Source: Otis tarda (lineage: Eukaryota > Chordata > Aves > Otidiformes > Otididae). From it: a DNA stretch of 64,000 nt. The stretch is from assembly GCA_026413225.1 (NCBI GenBank), contig CM048552.1, positions 189,382,053 through 189,446,052 on the forward strand, given 5' to 3'. Below the pieces are notes generated by a model, which was given only the letters and a program-made list of their open reading frames with translations, did not search any database and was not told the origin of the DNA. Every line of letters begins with the position of its first letter. Position 1 is the first letter of the stretch. Both the position numbers and the translations under genes were made by a program. Of this stretch, positions 1-11,130 are shown in pieces.

Positions 1-69
1 TAACTGTTTTTTAGAAAGATATATATCTAATGGGATGATATAAAGACAACTGATACTCTGTGGTATCCA

Positions 70-330
70 GTGAATGGAGAAGCAGCAATGAGCAAAAACC
101 AAAATGCAGGGAATTCCATTTAAACATAAGAAAATATGTTTCACTATGAGGGTGATCAAACACTGGAACAGGTTTTCCAGAGAGGTTGTGGAGTCTCCAT
201 CCCTGGAAATATTAAAAACCTGACTGGACATAGCTCTGAGCAATCTCCTCTAGCTGACTTTGCCCTGAGCAGAGGACTTGGTGAGGTAATCTCCAGAGGT
301 GCCTTTCTGCCTTATTCTTCTCTAGTTGTA
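70..330 (+). mobile_element. CR1 LINE 3'-end fragment, degenerate
   Basis: The stretch resembles the end of CR1 ORF2: it carries the AACACTGGAACAGG-type segment (around 161-174) followed by the region corresponding to 'CCATCCCTGGAAATATT', as in the better copies at 3226-4140 and 12688-13074. The end corresponds to the CR1 tail (GGTAATCTCCAGAGGTGCC), but the ATTCTATG repeats are gone. It is much more diverged than the other copies, so it is an old insertion. The 67-codon open frame at 136-339 is a by-product. Confidence 0.7.
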
Positions 331-1009
331 TCATTTTAAATCTGAGGAGCTTGAAATTCAAACAGTACAACTGGAAGAACTGCCATATGAACATATAATC
401 TCCACCAACAATTTAATTACTGATTTTTCAGATTTGTAATGCAGTGAGTTCTTGGAAGCCTCCAAGAAGGAAAACTTCAAAAATTGAAGTTTGCTTGTAG
501 ATGGCCCAGGAGTTAAGTTCTCACCTCATTTGTCCATCTACAATGAGAACTGTATGGAGCCTGGTGGTGTGGGCTATTTTGTGGTAAATGACACCAGAGG
601 GTAAAGCCTACAATGTACCACTGATCACGGTACACAGAATGTACCTCTGTGGTTAGGGAAGACACATGACCAGCCATAAACATCTCCTCATGCTGAAACC
701 CATCCATCCTTGAGAGGTCTGTGTCCAATATGACCAGCACTGTCTCCCTGAAAGCAAGCACTCAATGCAGGAGATCGGAGGGGTGGTGGCAAAGCACCTA
801 ATTCCTCCAGCCTATGGGATCCTCTTTTAGATTGACATGTGGTTTTTATTATGAGTAGGGTGGGCATAGAAATAATTTTGTGCATCTGAAGAGGTTAAGA
901 TGCATACAAATGTTTTAAACTCCATGATATTTCTATTGCAACAAAATATATTTTCCAGATAGTCTGTAATTATTGCCACAAACAATTATATCATAACATA
1001 TTCTCATCA
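331..1009. other. Intergenic, nothing recognised
   Basis: No convincing gene or repeat family was recognised. Open frames here are short and run on both strands over the same bases. Confidence 0.5.
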
Positions 1010-1039
1010 ATCTTCCTGGTCAAAGGGCAGGGGCCTGAA

Positions 1040-1245
1040 AGGGCCAGACATATCTGGCAGGTCAACTCGTGGCTCAGGAACTGGTGCTACAGCCAGGGCT
1101 TTGGGTATCTAACCACGGGGCATGCTTTAAGAAGCCTGGGCTGCTAGGGGTGGATGGCGTGCACCTAACTGAAAAGGGGAAGAGTGTGCTTGGATGAAGG
1201 CTTGCCAGACTTGTCTGGAGGGCTTTAAACTAGTGTTGCTGGGGG
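1040..1245 (+). pseudogene. CR1 ORF1 C-terminal remnant (SGNH-esterase-like)
   Basis: Translating around 1055-1245 gives a segment with W-L-R-N-W, then after a one-base shift [12 protein letters not shown], then an internal TGA near 1195 and a final TAG near 1231. The D-x-x-H pair is the usual C-terminal catalytic Asp/His block of SGNH (GDSL) hydrolases, which CR1 ORF1 proteins are known to carry. The N-terminal part with the nucleophilic serine is missing from this copy. A related, better preserved piece lies antisense at 7967-8490. The call rests on motif reading rather than an alignment. Confidence 0.6.
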
Positions 1246-2657
1246 AGGGGGAGCATAGTTCAGCCCACTGCTGTCAGCATGGCACCAGTGCCAGCACCGA
1301 GGGTCCAGAAGCTGAGGAAGGATCACAAGTATGTGCAAATGAACTTAAACTGCGGTCGAAAAGAACTCCTGTTGCTCCAGCCAGCAAGTCGGCTTTGTCG
1401 GGGGCCCAGCTGAAGTGTCTCTATACCAACGCACGCAGCATGGGAAATAAACAGGAAGAGCTGGAGATGCGTGCACACGAGCAGGGCTACGACCTCATTG
1501 GCATCATGGAGACGTGGTGGGATGACTCATATGACTGGAGCGTCAGCATGGAGGGGTATAGGCTTTTTAGAAAGGACAGGAAGGGGAGACGAGGAGGGGG
1601 TGTCTCTCTCTACATCAGCAACCGTCTGGAGTGCGTAAAGCTCCACCTGGGGATGGAGGAGGAGCTGACAGAGAGCTTATGGGTCAAGATTAGAGGACGG
1701 GGACAGACAGGGGACGTTACAGTGGGGGTCTGTTACAGACCGCCTGGCCAGGAGGACAGAGTGGACGAGGCGCGCTATAGGCAGACAGGAGTAGCCTCAC
1801 GGTCACAAGCCCTGGTCCTCATGGAGGACTTCAACCACTCCGACATCTGTTGGAGGGACAACATGGCAGGGCACAGACAGTCCAGAAGGTTTCTGGAATG
1901 CATGGATGACAACTTCCTCCTGCAAGCAATAGAGGAGCCAACAAGGAGGGGTGCCATGCTCGACCTTGTGCTCACCAACAGGGAGGGATTGGTGGGGGAT
2001 GTGAAACTGAAGGACAGCCTTGGCTGCAGTGACCACGACATGGTGGAGTTCAAGATCCATGGGGCAGCAAGGAAACTACACAGCAAGCTCTCTGCCCTAG
2101 ACTTCAGGAAGGCGGACTTTGGCCTCTTCAGGGACCTGATGGGCAAAGTGCCAGGGGAGGTGGCCCTAGAGGGAAGAGGGGCCCAGGAAAGTTGGTCCAC
2201 ATTCAAGGAGCACCTCCTCCAAGCTCAGCAGAGGTGCATCCCGACGAAGAACAAGTCGGGCAAAAAGGCCAGGAGGCCCGCGTGGATGAGCAAGGAGCTC
2301 CTGGACCAAATGAAAGTAAAGAAGGAAGCCTATAGAGGGTGGAAGCAGAGACAGGTAGCCTGGGAGGACTACAAAGAGGCTGTGCGAGTGGCCAGGGATC
2401 AGATGAGGCAGGCTAAAGCCCTGACAGCGTTGAATCTGGCCAGGGATATAAAAAGCAACAAGAAAGGCTTCTACAGGTATGCAGGGGACAAAAGAAAGTC
2501 CAAGGAGAATGTAGGCTCCCTCTGGAAGGAAACTGGTGTCCTGGTTACCCAGGACATGGAGAAGGCTGAGGTACTCAATGACTTTTTTGCCTCAGTCTTC
2601 ACTGATAAGGGCTCTTGTATCACCACCCAAGCTGTGGAAGGCACAAACAGGGACTGA
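1194..2657 (+). pseudogene. CR1 ORF2, endonuclease and start of RT region
   Basis: The frame stays open for 487 codons to a TGA at 2655-2657. Residues from about 70 to 290 form an APE-type endonuclease: N-A-R-S-M near the start, [20 protein letters not shown] and the catalytic S-D-H-D near 2027-2038. The rest is the basic linker before the reverse transcriptase. The true ORF2 start lies after the ORF1 stop, so the first roughly 20 codons from 1194 are read-through of ORF1 sequence in another frame. Endonucleases of this type nick target DNA for target-primed reverse transcription. The gene is broken downstream, so no active protein is expected. Confidence 0.88.
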
Positions 2658-4140
2658 GTGGAAGAAGAACCACCCACTGTACTGGAAAAGCAGGTTTGGG
2701 AACATCTGAGGAACTTGAAGGTGCACAAGTCCATGGGACCTGATGAGATCCATCCACGCGTCCTGAGGGAACTGGCGGATGAAGTTGACAAGCCACTGGC
2801 CATTGTATTTGAGAAGTTGTAGCAGTCTGGTGAGGTCCCTGATGACTGGAAGATAGGGAACATAACCCAAATTTTTAAAAAGGGGAACAAGGAAGACCCA
2901 GGCAACTACAGGCCAGTCAGCCTCACCTCTGTGCCTGGCACGGTCATGGAGCAGATTCTCCTGGAATCCATGCTAAGGCACATGGAGAGCAAGGAGGTGG
3001 CTGGTGACAGCCAACATGGCTTCACCAAGGGCAGATCGTGCCTGACCAATTTGGTAGACTTCTATGATGGGGTGACAGCATCAGTGAACAAGGGACAAGC
3101 AACGGATATCATCTACCTGGACTTGTGCGAAGCTTTTGACACTGTCCCACACGTCATCCCTCTTTCTAAACTAGAGAGGCATGGATTTGACGGGTGGACC
3201 ACTCGGTGGGTAAGGAGTTGGCTGGATGGCTGCACTCAGAGAGTGGTGGTCAATGTCCATGGTGGTCACGAGTGGTGTCCCTCAGAGGTCCATGTTGGGC
3301 CCGGCCCTGTTCAACATCTTTGTCGGCGACATGGACAGTGGGATAGAGGGCACCCTCAGCAAGTTCGCCGATGACACCAAGCTGTGTGGTGCCATCGACA
3401 CACTGGAAGGGAGGGATGCCACCCAGAGGGACCTTGACAGGCTGGAGAGGTGGGCCCGTGCCAGCCTCATGAAGTTCAACCAGGCCAAGTGCAAGGTCCT
3501 GCACCTGGGTTGTGGCAATCCCAGCCACAAATACAGGCTAGGCAGAGAATGGGTCAAGAGCAGCCCTGAGGAGAAGCTCAACATGAGCCAGCAATGCGCC
3601 CTAGTGGCCCAGAAGGCCAATCACATCCTGGGCTGCATCAAGAGGAGTGTGGCCAGCAGGTCGAGGAAGGTGATTCTGCCCCTCTATTCTGCTCTAGTGA
3701 GACCCCACCTAGAGTACTGTGTCCAGTTCTGGAGCCCCCAACATAAGAAGGACATGGACAAGTTGGAGAAGGTCCAGAGGAGGGCCACAAAGATGATAAG
3801 AGGGCTGGAGCACCTTTTCTATGAAGACAGGCTGGGAGAATTGGGGTTGTTCAGCCTGGAGAAGAGGAGGCTCTGGGGAGACCTTATAGCGGTCTTCCAG
3901 TACCTCAAGGGGGCCTACAAGAAAGATGGGGAGAGACTGTTCAGTAGGGCCTGTTGCGATAGGACGAGGAGTAATGGTTTTAAAATAGAGGGAGGTAGAT
4001 TTAGATTGTACATTAGGAAAAAATTTTTTACAATGCAAGTTGTAGAGCACTGGAACAGGTTGCCCAGAGAGATGGTGGATGCCCCATCCCTGGAAACGTT
4101 CAAGGCCAGGCTGGATGAGGCTCTGAGCAACCTGATCTAG
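2658..4140 (+). pseudogene. CR1 ORF2, reverse transcriptase and C-terminal part
   Basis: Continuing in the endonuclease frame after the TGA gives the RT fingers/palm (G-P-D-E-I-H-P-R, then N-Y-R-P-V-S-L-T near 2905), interrupted by a TAG at 2820-2822. After a one-base frameshift near 3240-3275 the frame at 3226-4140 continues with G-V-P-Q and the catalytic F-A-D-D at 3364-3375, then the conserved C-terminal region ending at TAG 4138-4140. Near 3576 the sequence jumps from S-S-P-E-E-K directly to L-N-M-S-Q; other copies have extra residues there, so a small in-frame deletion is likely. With these lesions it cannot make a working reverse transcriptase. Confidence 0.9.
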
Positions 4141-4210
4141 TTGGGGATGTCCCTGCTCCTTGCAGGGGGGTTAGACTGGATGACTTTTGAAGGTCCCTCC
4201 CAACCCTAAC

Positions 4211-4234
4211 CATTCTATGATTCTATGATTCTAT
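4211..4234 (+). repeat. CR1 3'-terminal ATTCTATG repeat
   Basis: Three units of the 8-base ATTCTATG-type repeat close the element. This short tandem tail replaces poly(A) in avian CR1 and fixes the 3' boundary and orientation. Confidence 0.9.
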
Positions 4235-7200
4235 ATTTGTTAAAGTAACTATTATTTACTTTATAAACTGCAATGACTCATTTAAAACTGTTGTAATTTA
4301 TTATGTCACAGAATACTTACTCACTTCCTGGAGTGCCCCCGCCGCAGTTAACTGTAGCTGTTCTTTGAGTCATTACTCTCATTCCAGCATCTGCAGTCCT
4401 TAGAGAAATGTTTACTTCACCTGTCAGTAGCTTGATAAGGCTATAATGTATAAAACAAATGAAGGAAAACTCTCTGTTCTGGAACATAACCTTCTTTAGT
4501 AGAGTAGGTGTCTTTGAAATTCCTTTTTAATGTTTATGTGCGGTCACTTATTTTTAATCTGAGTCAACTACAACTCAGCTATAAAACTGAAGAGCAGAAT
4601 AAGTTAGTTTATTTTTAAAAAACCTTTTTGCTAAATTTAGGTGTGTTTATCTGAAAACAATTTAAAAATACTCAAGTATAAAATATTTAACCATGAGGCT
4701 TCCTTTTTTTCTGTTCAACTTTATCAAACTGCTGCTAGACTTATTTTTTTGCTAATGACAGAAGGAACTCCTCTTCTGCTTGGCTTGTATATTAAGTTAA
4801 TCTTCAGATCTGTATCTGCCTTTCATTTATCAACACTTACCAGCCACAGCAGTTAGATAAAGTGTAAATGCAAGAGATCTGATCGAAGTGGACTGTTGCA
4901 TTCAGTTCCTGTTTATAATTTCCTGATCCCAAGCCATAGCACTGGCCCAGACTCAAGGAAGGGCAGCTTTATCAGTTCTCAGTAGTCCCAAAGGGCTAAG
5001 CAACATAATCTGAATACAGCCCTCCACAAACACAGCTCCTTACCCACAGCTTTTATTCTGAGGGCAATAAGAGTAACAGCAGCAGATCTGTCTGGCTGCT
5101 GTTCTTTGCAGTCCTTTGATACTTCCTGGGACAGGAACTGACTGGAAGAATTCACTTTGAACTGGGACAGTGAGCTCCATTTAGCACCTCCAATTCTATG
5201 TCTAGTGTAAGACAAAGACGTTTTAGTCACACAAAGAGGTGAACATGTTGTTGTAACAACATCAACACTTCTTATTGAATAGAAGAACTCATTATCTTCG
5301 GTTTGTGTTTTCTTTTGATGCTGGTCAGACTGTGGTTACTCTTGAACAGCAACAATACCACAAATAATCTTCCATCTTTTGTTTACTTTATTTTGCTCTC
5401 ACACATCTTTACATTTTAGGGGTCATTCATTTAGAACAGGGGTTATTTACTTAGCCAATAGGCTTTCTAAACTTACGCAATCCCTTAAGGGTTTTCAAGC
5501 ATGACATATAGTTCTGCACTGGAAGGTGGCAGCTGGAGCAAGCTTCTCTGTGGTCTGCACATCAACATGAACACACACAACACACACTAACCCATGCAGT
5601 CTGCATCTGCAAGAGGTGCCCACAATATCATGATAGCCCAGGATTAGTGCAAAGCTCCTTGGCTCAGCTTTGTTCACCAGAGGTGTTCTACCAAATTTAC
5701 TTTCATAATCATCCTCTGAAATCCACCAAATTAATATTTACTCTTTCCAGAAGCTGTTTCTGCAAAGGAACCTTGCCTGCAGAAATAATCACAGCTGGAA
5801 CACAAATCTTATATCTTTAGATATGCAGGACCTATAAAGATTGGCAAGTGTTAGCCTTCAATGGAATAGGAAAATAACTGAAACAACGGGAACTAAATAT
5901 GCACCATAACTTGATTCATTTATTTACTGAAATACATGGACATGTTTAAGTTTTCATTTCGTAAACCATACAGCTCCAGGGTAGCTGCTGAAAAGATACG
6001 TAGTGAGAACCTCTGTACTGAGAAAGTCAAATTAATCAAAGTCTTATGGAGAAAAAAAAACCCTCAAGACATCTTGTGATTGAAATCCAAACAAATCTAA
6101 TCTTGTCTTCAAACACAAATAATTAAAAAGAAGGACTAAAAATTTTATCAGGAGAATAAGATCTTTCTTATGATGTAAAACATCATTTACTGAGACAGGT
6201 AATACTACACAGATTTTGGGAGGAAGAATTCGACAGTTCACCATGAATAAAGAGACTGATCTTTGCTGGATGTGTTGTAGAACAAAAAACCAAGAAGGGT
6301 ACAAAGTTTTGGTGGGGGTGGGGTGGGCGGTAGGTTGGTTTTGTCCATTGTTGACTTGTTGGAACCAGCTGGAACCAACTGTGAATGGCACAGGGCAGCC
6401 CCAGCCTCCTCCAGCACAGCCTACTCTGCAGCCCTGGTGTCAGATGTACATTGTTATTTAATGACATCTGCTCAAGATGCTCCCAAATGTTCCTTCTGGA
6501 GATGAAAAGCAGCTATGTGCTGTGTCAGAGCTCAGTTCTCCAATGTCCCTTTCTCTTAAATCTCTGTCTGAACCTTTAGTTGGGGAGGGGAGGTTCTGCA
6601 GACAGAAACTGGACATTTCAAGAGCCTTTGTGTTTGAACTTCTGAGAACCAGATCAAAGCCAGGCACCATTTCTGATGGTACCTTCAACAAATAAGAGTT
6701 TCCTAACCTCTGTATGCATGTGGCTACAGATTACACGGGGCTTTAGAGGCTGGGTCATCCCCTCTGTCACATATATCGTGTCTATACTTACTTTAAAAGT
6801 CCAAGGCTTCAAAGAGTTTTATTCTCCAGCTTTGATGGTAACAGCCAGAGCTTTAAGGCAGGTCTGGGCAAGATATCAGCATAAACATGTAGTTGCTCTG
6901 TAATAACACAAAACACACATGCAGTCATAGCTCTCATTAAATGTTAGCAGTTTGTTTAAAAATCTGGTGTGAACTTCATACACAGTTTGGACTCATTACA
7001 ATTTATTTTTATTTATTTGACAGCTTCAATCTCATTTATATATCTTTCATTTTACTTTACTCTGGAAGTCTTATGGGTTTCCTTGAAGTGCGTGCTGGCT
7101 TCTTTCCTTTCCATTTCAGCCATCCTTATCCTGCCAGAGAGAGCTGTGTGAAATAGAAGGAGGCTTTAATTGTTTTTAAGCAATGGTGTGACAAAGGGCA

Positions 7201-7966
7201 AAGCATTTAGAAGCACTGCTAAAAATGACAGAGCAAAACATTATATTTTTCACTATTAACCTCTATGCCTACACCATCTGTTAGAAATGAAGATCAATCC
7301 TCATATCCCCAAGGATGGTATTCTCCCATTTTTTACTCTTCATCCTCTTTAATTCCAGGTTTTAATTAGATGGGAGGATTATCATATCCAAATCAAGACC
7401 TGTATGAGCAGAACATAGGAAGAAACTCTAAATTAATTTAGACACAACCTTATATTAAAAAGGAAACCTTGGAACTGATGATTACTCATGCTAGAATTAC
7501 CTAGTATTACTCAAGCTAGAATTGTAGATTATTATTCAGTTAGAAATAACATAAGACATAATATTGACCAAGTGTTGTTCCATACAACTTTGATGACATG
7601 TTAACGTCAATGACCGTTTGTGTCAAACTGGTCAAATATAGAAAGTTGAAAAAAAAGCATCCAGACTCATTCCCAGGAGCTCTGGGTGCTCAGCTCAGGA
7701 GAAATCACTTTCTGTAGAAGTATCTATATATAATGTTCTTATTCTGGAGTCAACTTTCTGTAACATAAATTCTCTGGAAAGAACGATCTGATACATATCT
7801 GCCAACCACTGTATGCTTCGTGTGTGATGCATATCATAGAAAATAATATTATACTTTGGATAAATGGAAATATGTTCTTTGTAACTTGCAGTGCACTTAA
7901 AGTGGCTTAAATTAACCTTAGTTGCTTAAATTTTGCATATTATCCCCATCACTCTTCAAGCCTAGT
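4235..7966. other. Intergenic, no gene recognised
   Basis: AT-rich sequence without a recognisable gene. Open frames of 60-115 codons occur on both strands, overlap one another (for example 6044-6695) and lack domain-like composition or splice context. A short CA-rich patch lies at about 5566-5590. Confidence 0.55.
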
Positions 7967-8725
7967 TTAAAGCTCTGTAATCAGCCCAACAAGCCTGTGA
8001 GCAAAGACTCTCTTCCCGCTCTGAGAAAGATGAATCCTATCCAGCACCAGCATGTCTTTTGCCATGTAGGCCATCCCATTATTGAAAAACCCAAAACTGT
8101 GGCAGTGACACAGACACAGAGCCATAGACTGGTTCCATCTGTTGCTTCCAATAGTACTGCCTGCAACTGGAAGGTGAGAGGAAAAAATAACCTGTGCTCC
8201 AGATTCCCTTACCAACGATCCCAAGGCCTTGAAATATCTTTTAATTGCCCTTGGACCATGTGTTGTGGCTTCTTTGCCACCCACATTGAAAAGCAGTGAT
8301 GGGTAATTGACCAAGAGTAATACCAGGCTAGGAAGTTTCCTAATGATGTCCTTATCTCGAGCCTCAGGGAGGCAGCAGACTTCCTTAAGAGGAGAGTTTG
8401 TCCAGTATATTGGATTCTCTGTTCTCCTCAGAAGGGAGTTGCCTACAGTAATAAGCCATTTTTCTTCCTCATGGAGGTGGCTGTGATATAAGGTGTAGGC
8501 CTTTCTGACCTTGGCAACACCTCTGGTGTAGGTGGACCATCATTCACATCATCCATTGACTGGCCTTCCATATCCAGAGCCTCATACCTGCTGTACAGAG
8601 GCACTCAGGAAGGCGAAGTGGACAAGGAGGGGATTCACCTTGCTGCTTCGAGCATGGAATTGCCTCCATTCACTCCTTTCCTTCAAGCTGGTGCCTTCAG
8701 CCTGGTGGAGGGAGGATATATATCC
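7967..8725 (-). mobile_element. Antisense CR1 ORF1 fragment (SGNH-esterase-like)
   Basis: Read on the minus strand, a frame is open from about 8490 down to 7967. It shows V-G-N-S-L-L-R-R near 8450-8420 (the G-D/N-S block with the nucleophilic serine), a middle block V-I-F-S-S-H-L-P-V-A-G, and L-D-R-I-H-L-S near 8030 (the D-x-x-H block). Together these are the signatures of the SGNH-hydrolase-like ORF1 protein of CR1 elements. Upstream sequence to about 8725 reads like the ORF1 N-terminal or 5' region, with less certainty. No ORF2 follows below 7967, so this is an isolated 5' piece of a LINE, unlike the usual 3'-end pieces. Confidence 0.65.
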
Positions 8726-8819
8726 ATAAAAGTGTTTGCATAAAATATAGGAAATATTCTTTAATACAAACAAATAAAATTAATAATTGACGTTTAAATG
8801 TTAATAGAAAGTAATTAAA

Positions 8820-11060
8820 GTAAACAGCAGGTTTGGAACCCCCAGCTTTACAAGGTTCCTTAACAGGCCCTCACATCTCTAGGGTGGGGAAGTTCACAAG
8901 GCTGGGAAGGGAGGTTCCAAACAGGGCCAGGGGCAATGGGCACAAGCAAGTTGGAACATGCCAGAGGGCCACCAGTGCATCCTATGAGGCTACCAAGAGT
9001 TCCTGTGCAACCCCTAGTACATGCAAAGCAGAGGCTAGTATTCCCCTGCCATGGGGAATCTTCTGGAGTGTTTGAAACTCCCACCTAGTGAGCTCTTGTC
9101 AAAATGAGTCAATTGGGAGTTGTGGGAGTTGTACCTGGCTGGTGCTGCTGATGCCAGCTGATCTAGCTCAGAAAAAAATTACCTAGCTCAGAGAAAGCAA
9201 CTGGCCATGCTCTGGGAGGTGGTAACTCCCATCACCTCACTTCTTGCTCAACCAATTGAGTTCCTGGGGCCTGCAGCATCCCTGCATGGTGGCCCCGATC
9301 TTCTTTTCCTCCTGGCATCCCCTTTTGATGGAGACAGAGCTTGGGAAGAGAGCCACAGGGGAGACTGCAGGGCCTTTCACGTTTTCTACACCTCTTATGT
9401 CTCCACAGCACCAAACTAGTCATGCTCAACAGGATCTTCTTTCCCTGCTGATTCCACCAAGCCTTGGCTGTAGTTTCACTGGATAGAACATAGGGACAGT
9501 GGGAATCTCGTTCATCCATTCATGCATGTCACTAATTAGATGAGAAGGCATTTGGCTGTTAATTGAACACATAACCTCCATATTCCTTTTCTGGGTTAAG
9601 TAAGGTGGCCTGTCTGTCTAGCTAAAGTAAGTTGATTTTTTCAGCAGGTAAGATGATGCGTCATGATTGCCAAGTCCCTTTTAGTCCCTACATATTATTC
9701 CTCCTACCTCCCTTGCTTCTGATGAACATCCGTTTTCCTCGGTCACGACAACCCGTAAATGTAATTTATTTACAGTCAAATTAGTTTTATACAACAGTGT
9801 CCTGGTGTGTCCTACTAAAATATTTGTAGTATCCTTATATTCTGTTATTATTGTCATTTTCCTTTGCTATTCTAGTGAACTGTCTTCATCCCAACCCACA
9901 AGTTTTCCTTTCTTCCTAATTTTCTCCCCCATGCCTTTGGTGAGGGAGAGGGTGAGCGAGAAACTGTGCATGACTTGCAAATATATGTACAATATCACAG
10001 ATATGAGTAAAACCCTTCTGGAGAAGAGTTGAGCCACCTATTCCTATCAGGTTTTTAAGAGTACAAGGTCAGAGCCCCACTGCCCAGGGGCTGGTCCAGC
10101 ACTCCTCCTGTGCCTTTCTTATGTCTTGTGGGGACAGTGGAAGAGGTAGGAAAGGTCAGGAAGTGCGGAGTCCTTCTGCTGTTCTGGACAAGGCTCTCCC
10201 AAAGGGTGCAGAGGTTGACTACTCCCTGAGCACTGTGCATGTGTCCCTCTTTCCATGCTCTTCCTCCGTGTGTGTCCCACCCAAGGGTCCTGGCATACTC
10301 TGGCTGACTTCCAGGCATCAGCGTCCAGGAATGGCCTGGGGCACTTGTGCTGAGGTGAGAGCTTGTCTGCAGGGAGAAGCCCCAACAAAGACAGTCATTT
10401 TCCAGCCCAAAGCCAGGGATACAATCTTCCTGGGGACCCAGAACAAGTAATTTCCAGGATACTGCTGAGTCTGGAGGGCTCTGCACCAGGGATATAAATA
10501 AGCTCTCCACATCATACCTTTGGCTCTGGAAAGTTGTTTGAAGGTGTCACTGTGGGACAGGGTTCCTCCTTTACTTGGCCAGTGCTGTCAGGAGGGAGAT
10601 GGAGTCAGCCCCTACCAGTACTGCCCAAAGAACCGAGAGACAAATCCCTCTTCACAGCCATGGGGGAAGTGGAAGCTGCCTTTGCACCACCTCTCACAGC
10701 AGGTAATGGTGGCCCCTCTCTCTCCACAGACATAGCAGAGCCAGGAAAAGCACAGCAGGCCCCCATCAGAGGTGTGTTCAGGGGCCCAAAGGCCTACCCC
10801 ACACCTCTGGGAAGGATGCATGAATCTAAGCTGGTCACATCCTGTGTCCCAGCACGTGTTGGGCAGGAGTCAGGAGGGAGGCTGGGGAAAGCTATGGCTG
10901 GTATCAGAGGTCAGAGTGCCTCTCTACTCTCTCCTGTCTGTGTGGTGAGAGGTTCTTCATTCGGGAACTGTGGTTACCTCACCATCATTGCCAGTCTCCC
11001 TCCCCGGGATGGGTGGGCACATTGTACCTGTCATTTCTACCTTGGGTCAAGGTAGTCCTT
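8820..11060. other. GC-richer block, probably degenerate retroelement
   Basis: Base composition changes from AT-rich flanks to a clearly GC-richer block. Several overlapping open frames occur on both strands (for example 10055-10510 minus and 10534-11055 plus), but none has a recognisable domain. A GATATAAATAAG motif at about 10491-10502 could be an LTR TATA box. A recognisable LTR-end fragment lies inside at 9810-9975. I infer old endogenous-retrovirus or composite repeat sequence but cannot name the family. Confidence 0.4.
9810..9975 (+). mobile_element. ERVL-type LTR 3'-end fragment
   Basis: The segment around 9880-9965 (CTGTCTTCATCCCAACCCACAAG-like, then a TTTTCTCCCCCATGCC block and GGGAGAGGGTGAGCGAG) parallels the polyadenylation/U5 end of the better LTR copy at 20040-20170. 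It is more diverged and lacks the final GGGGTTAAACCATG end. Old fragment of endogenous retroviral origin, with no coding part attached. Confidence 0.6.
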
Positions 11061-11103
11061 AAATTTCTCAGACCTCATCAAGATCATATTTACCCCTAAA
11101 ACT

Positions 11104-11130
11104 GAAAAAAAAAAAAAAAGAAAAAAAAAA
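11104..11130 (+). repeat. A-rich tract
   Basis: Nearly pure A run interrupted by G. No source LINE or processed gene is recognisable immediately upstream. Confidence 0.7.

Larger units (their letters stand above)
1010..4234 (+). mobile_element. CR1 LINE, nearly full-length but inactive
   Basis: This is a non-LTR retrotransposon of the CR1 clade. In order it shows the end of ORF1 (about 1040-1245, with the D-G-V-H esterase motif around 1150-1161), ORF2 with an endonuclease then a reverse transcriptase (1194-4140), and a short 3' UTR ending in an ATTCTATG-type repeat at 4211-4234. Lesions seen directly are a frameshift and a TGA in the ORF1 tail, stops at 2655-2657 and 2820-2822, a frameshift near 3240-3275, and a small in-frame deletion near 3576. 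CR1 copies are usually heavily 5'-truncated, so 3.2 kb is long. The exact 5' boundary was not determined. Confidence 0.93.

Noticed and set aside
3226..4140. 304-codon open frame as a host gene
   Set aside because: It is the reverse transcriptase and C-terminal part of the CR1 ORF2, with F-A-D-D and the CR1 tail.
10534..11055. 173-codon plus-strand frame and the 151-codon minus-strand frame at 10055-10510
   Set aside because: They sit in a GC-richer repeat-like block where stops are rarer. Open frames occur on both strands and none has a recognisable domain or splice pattern.
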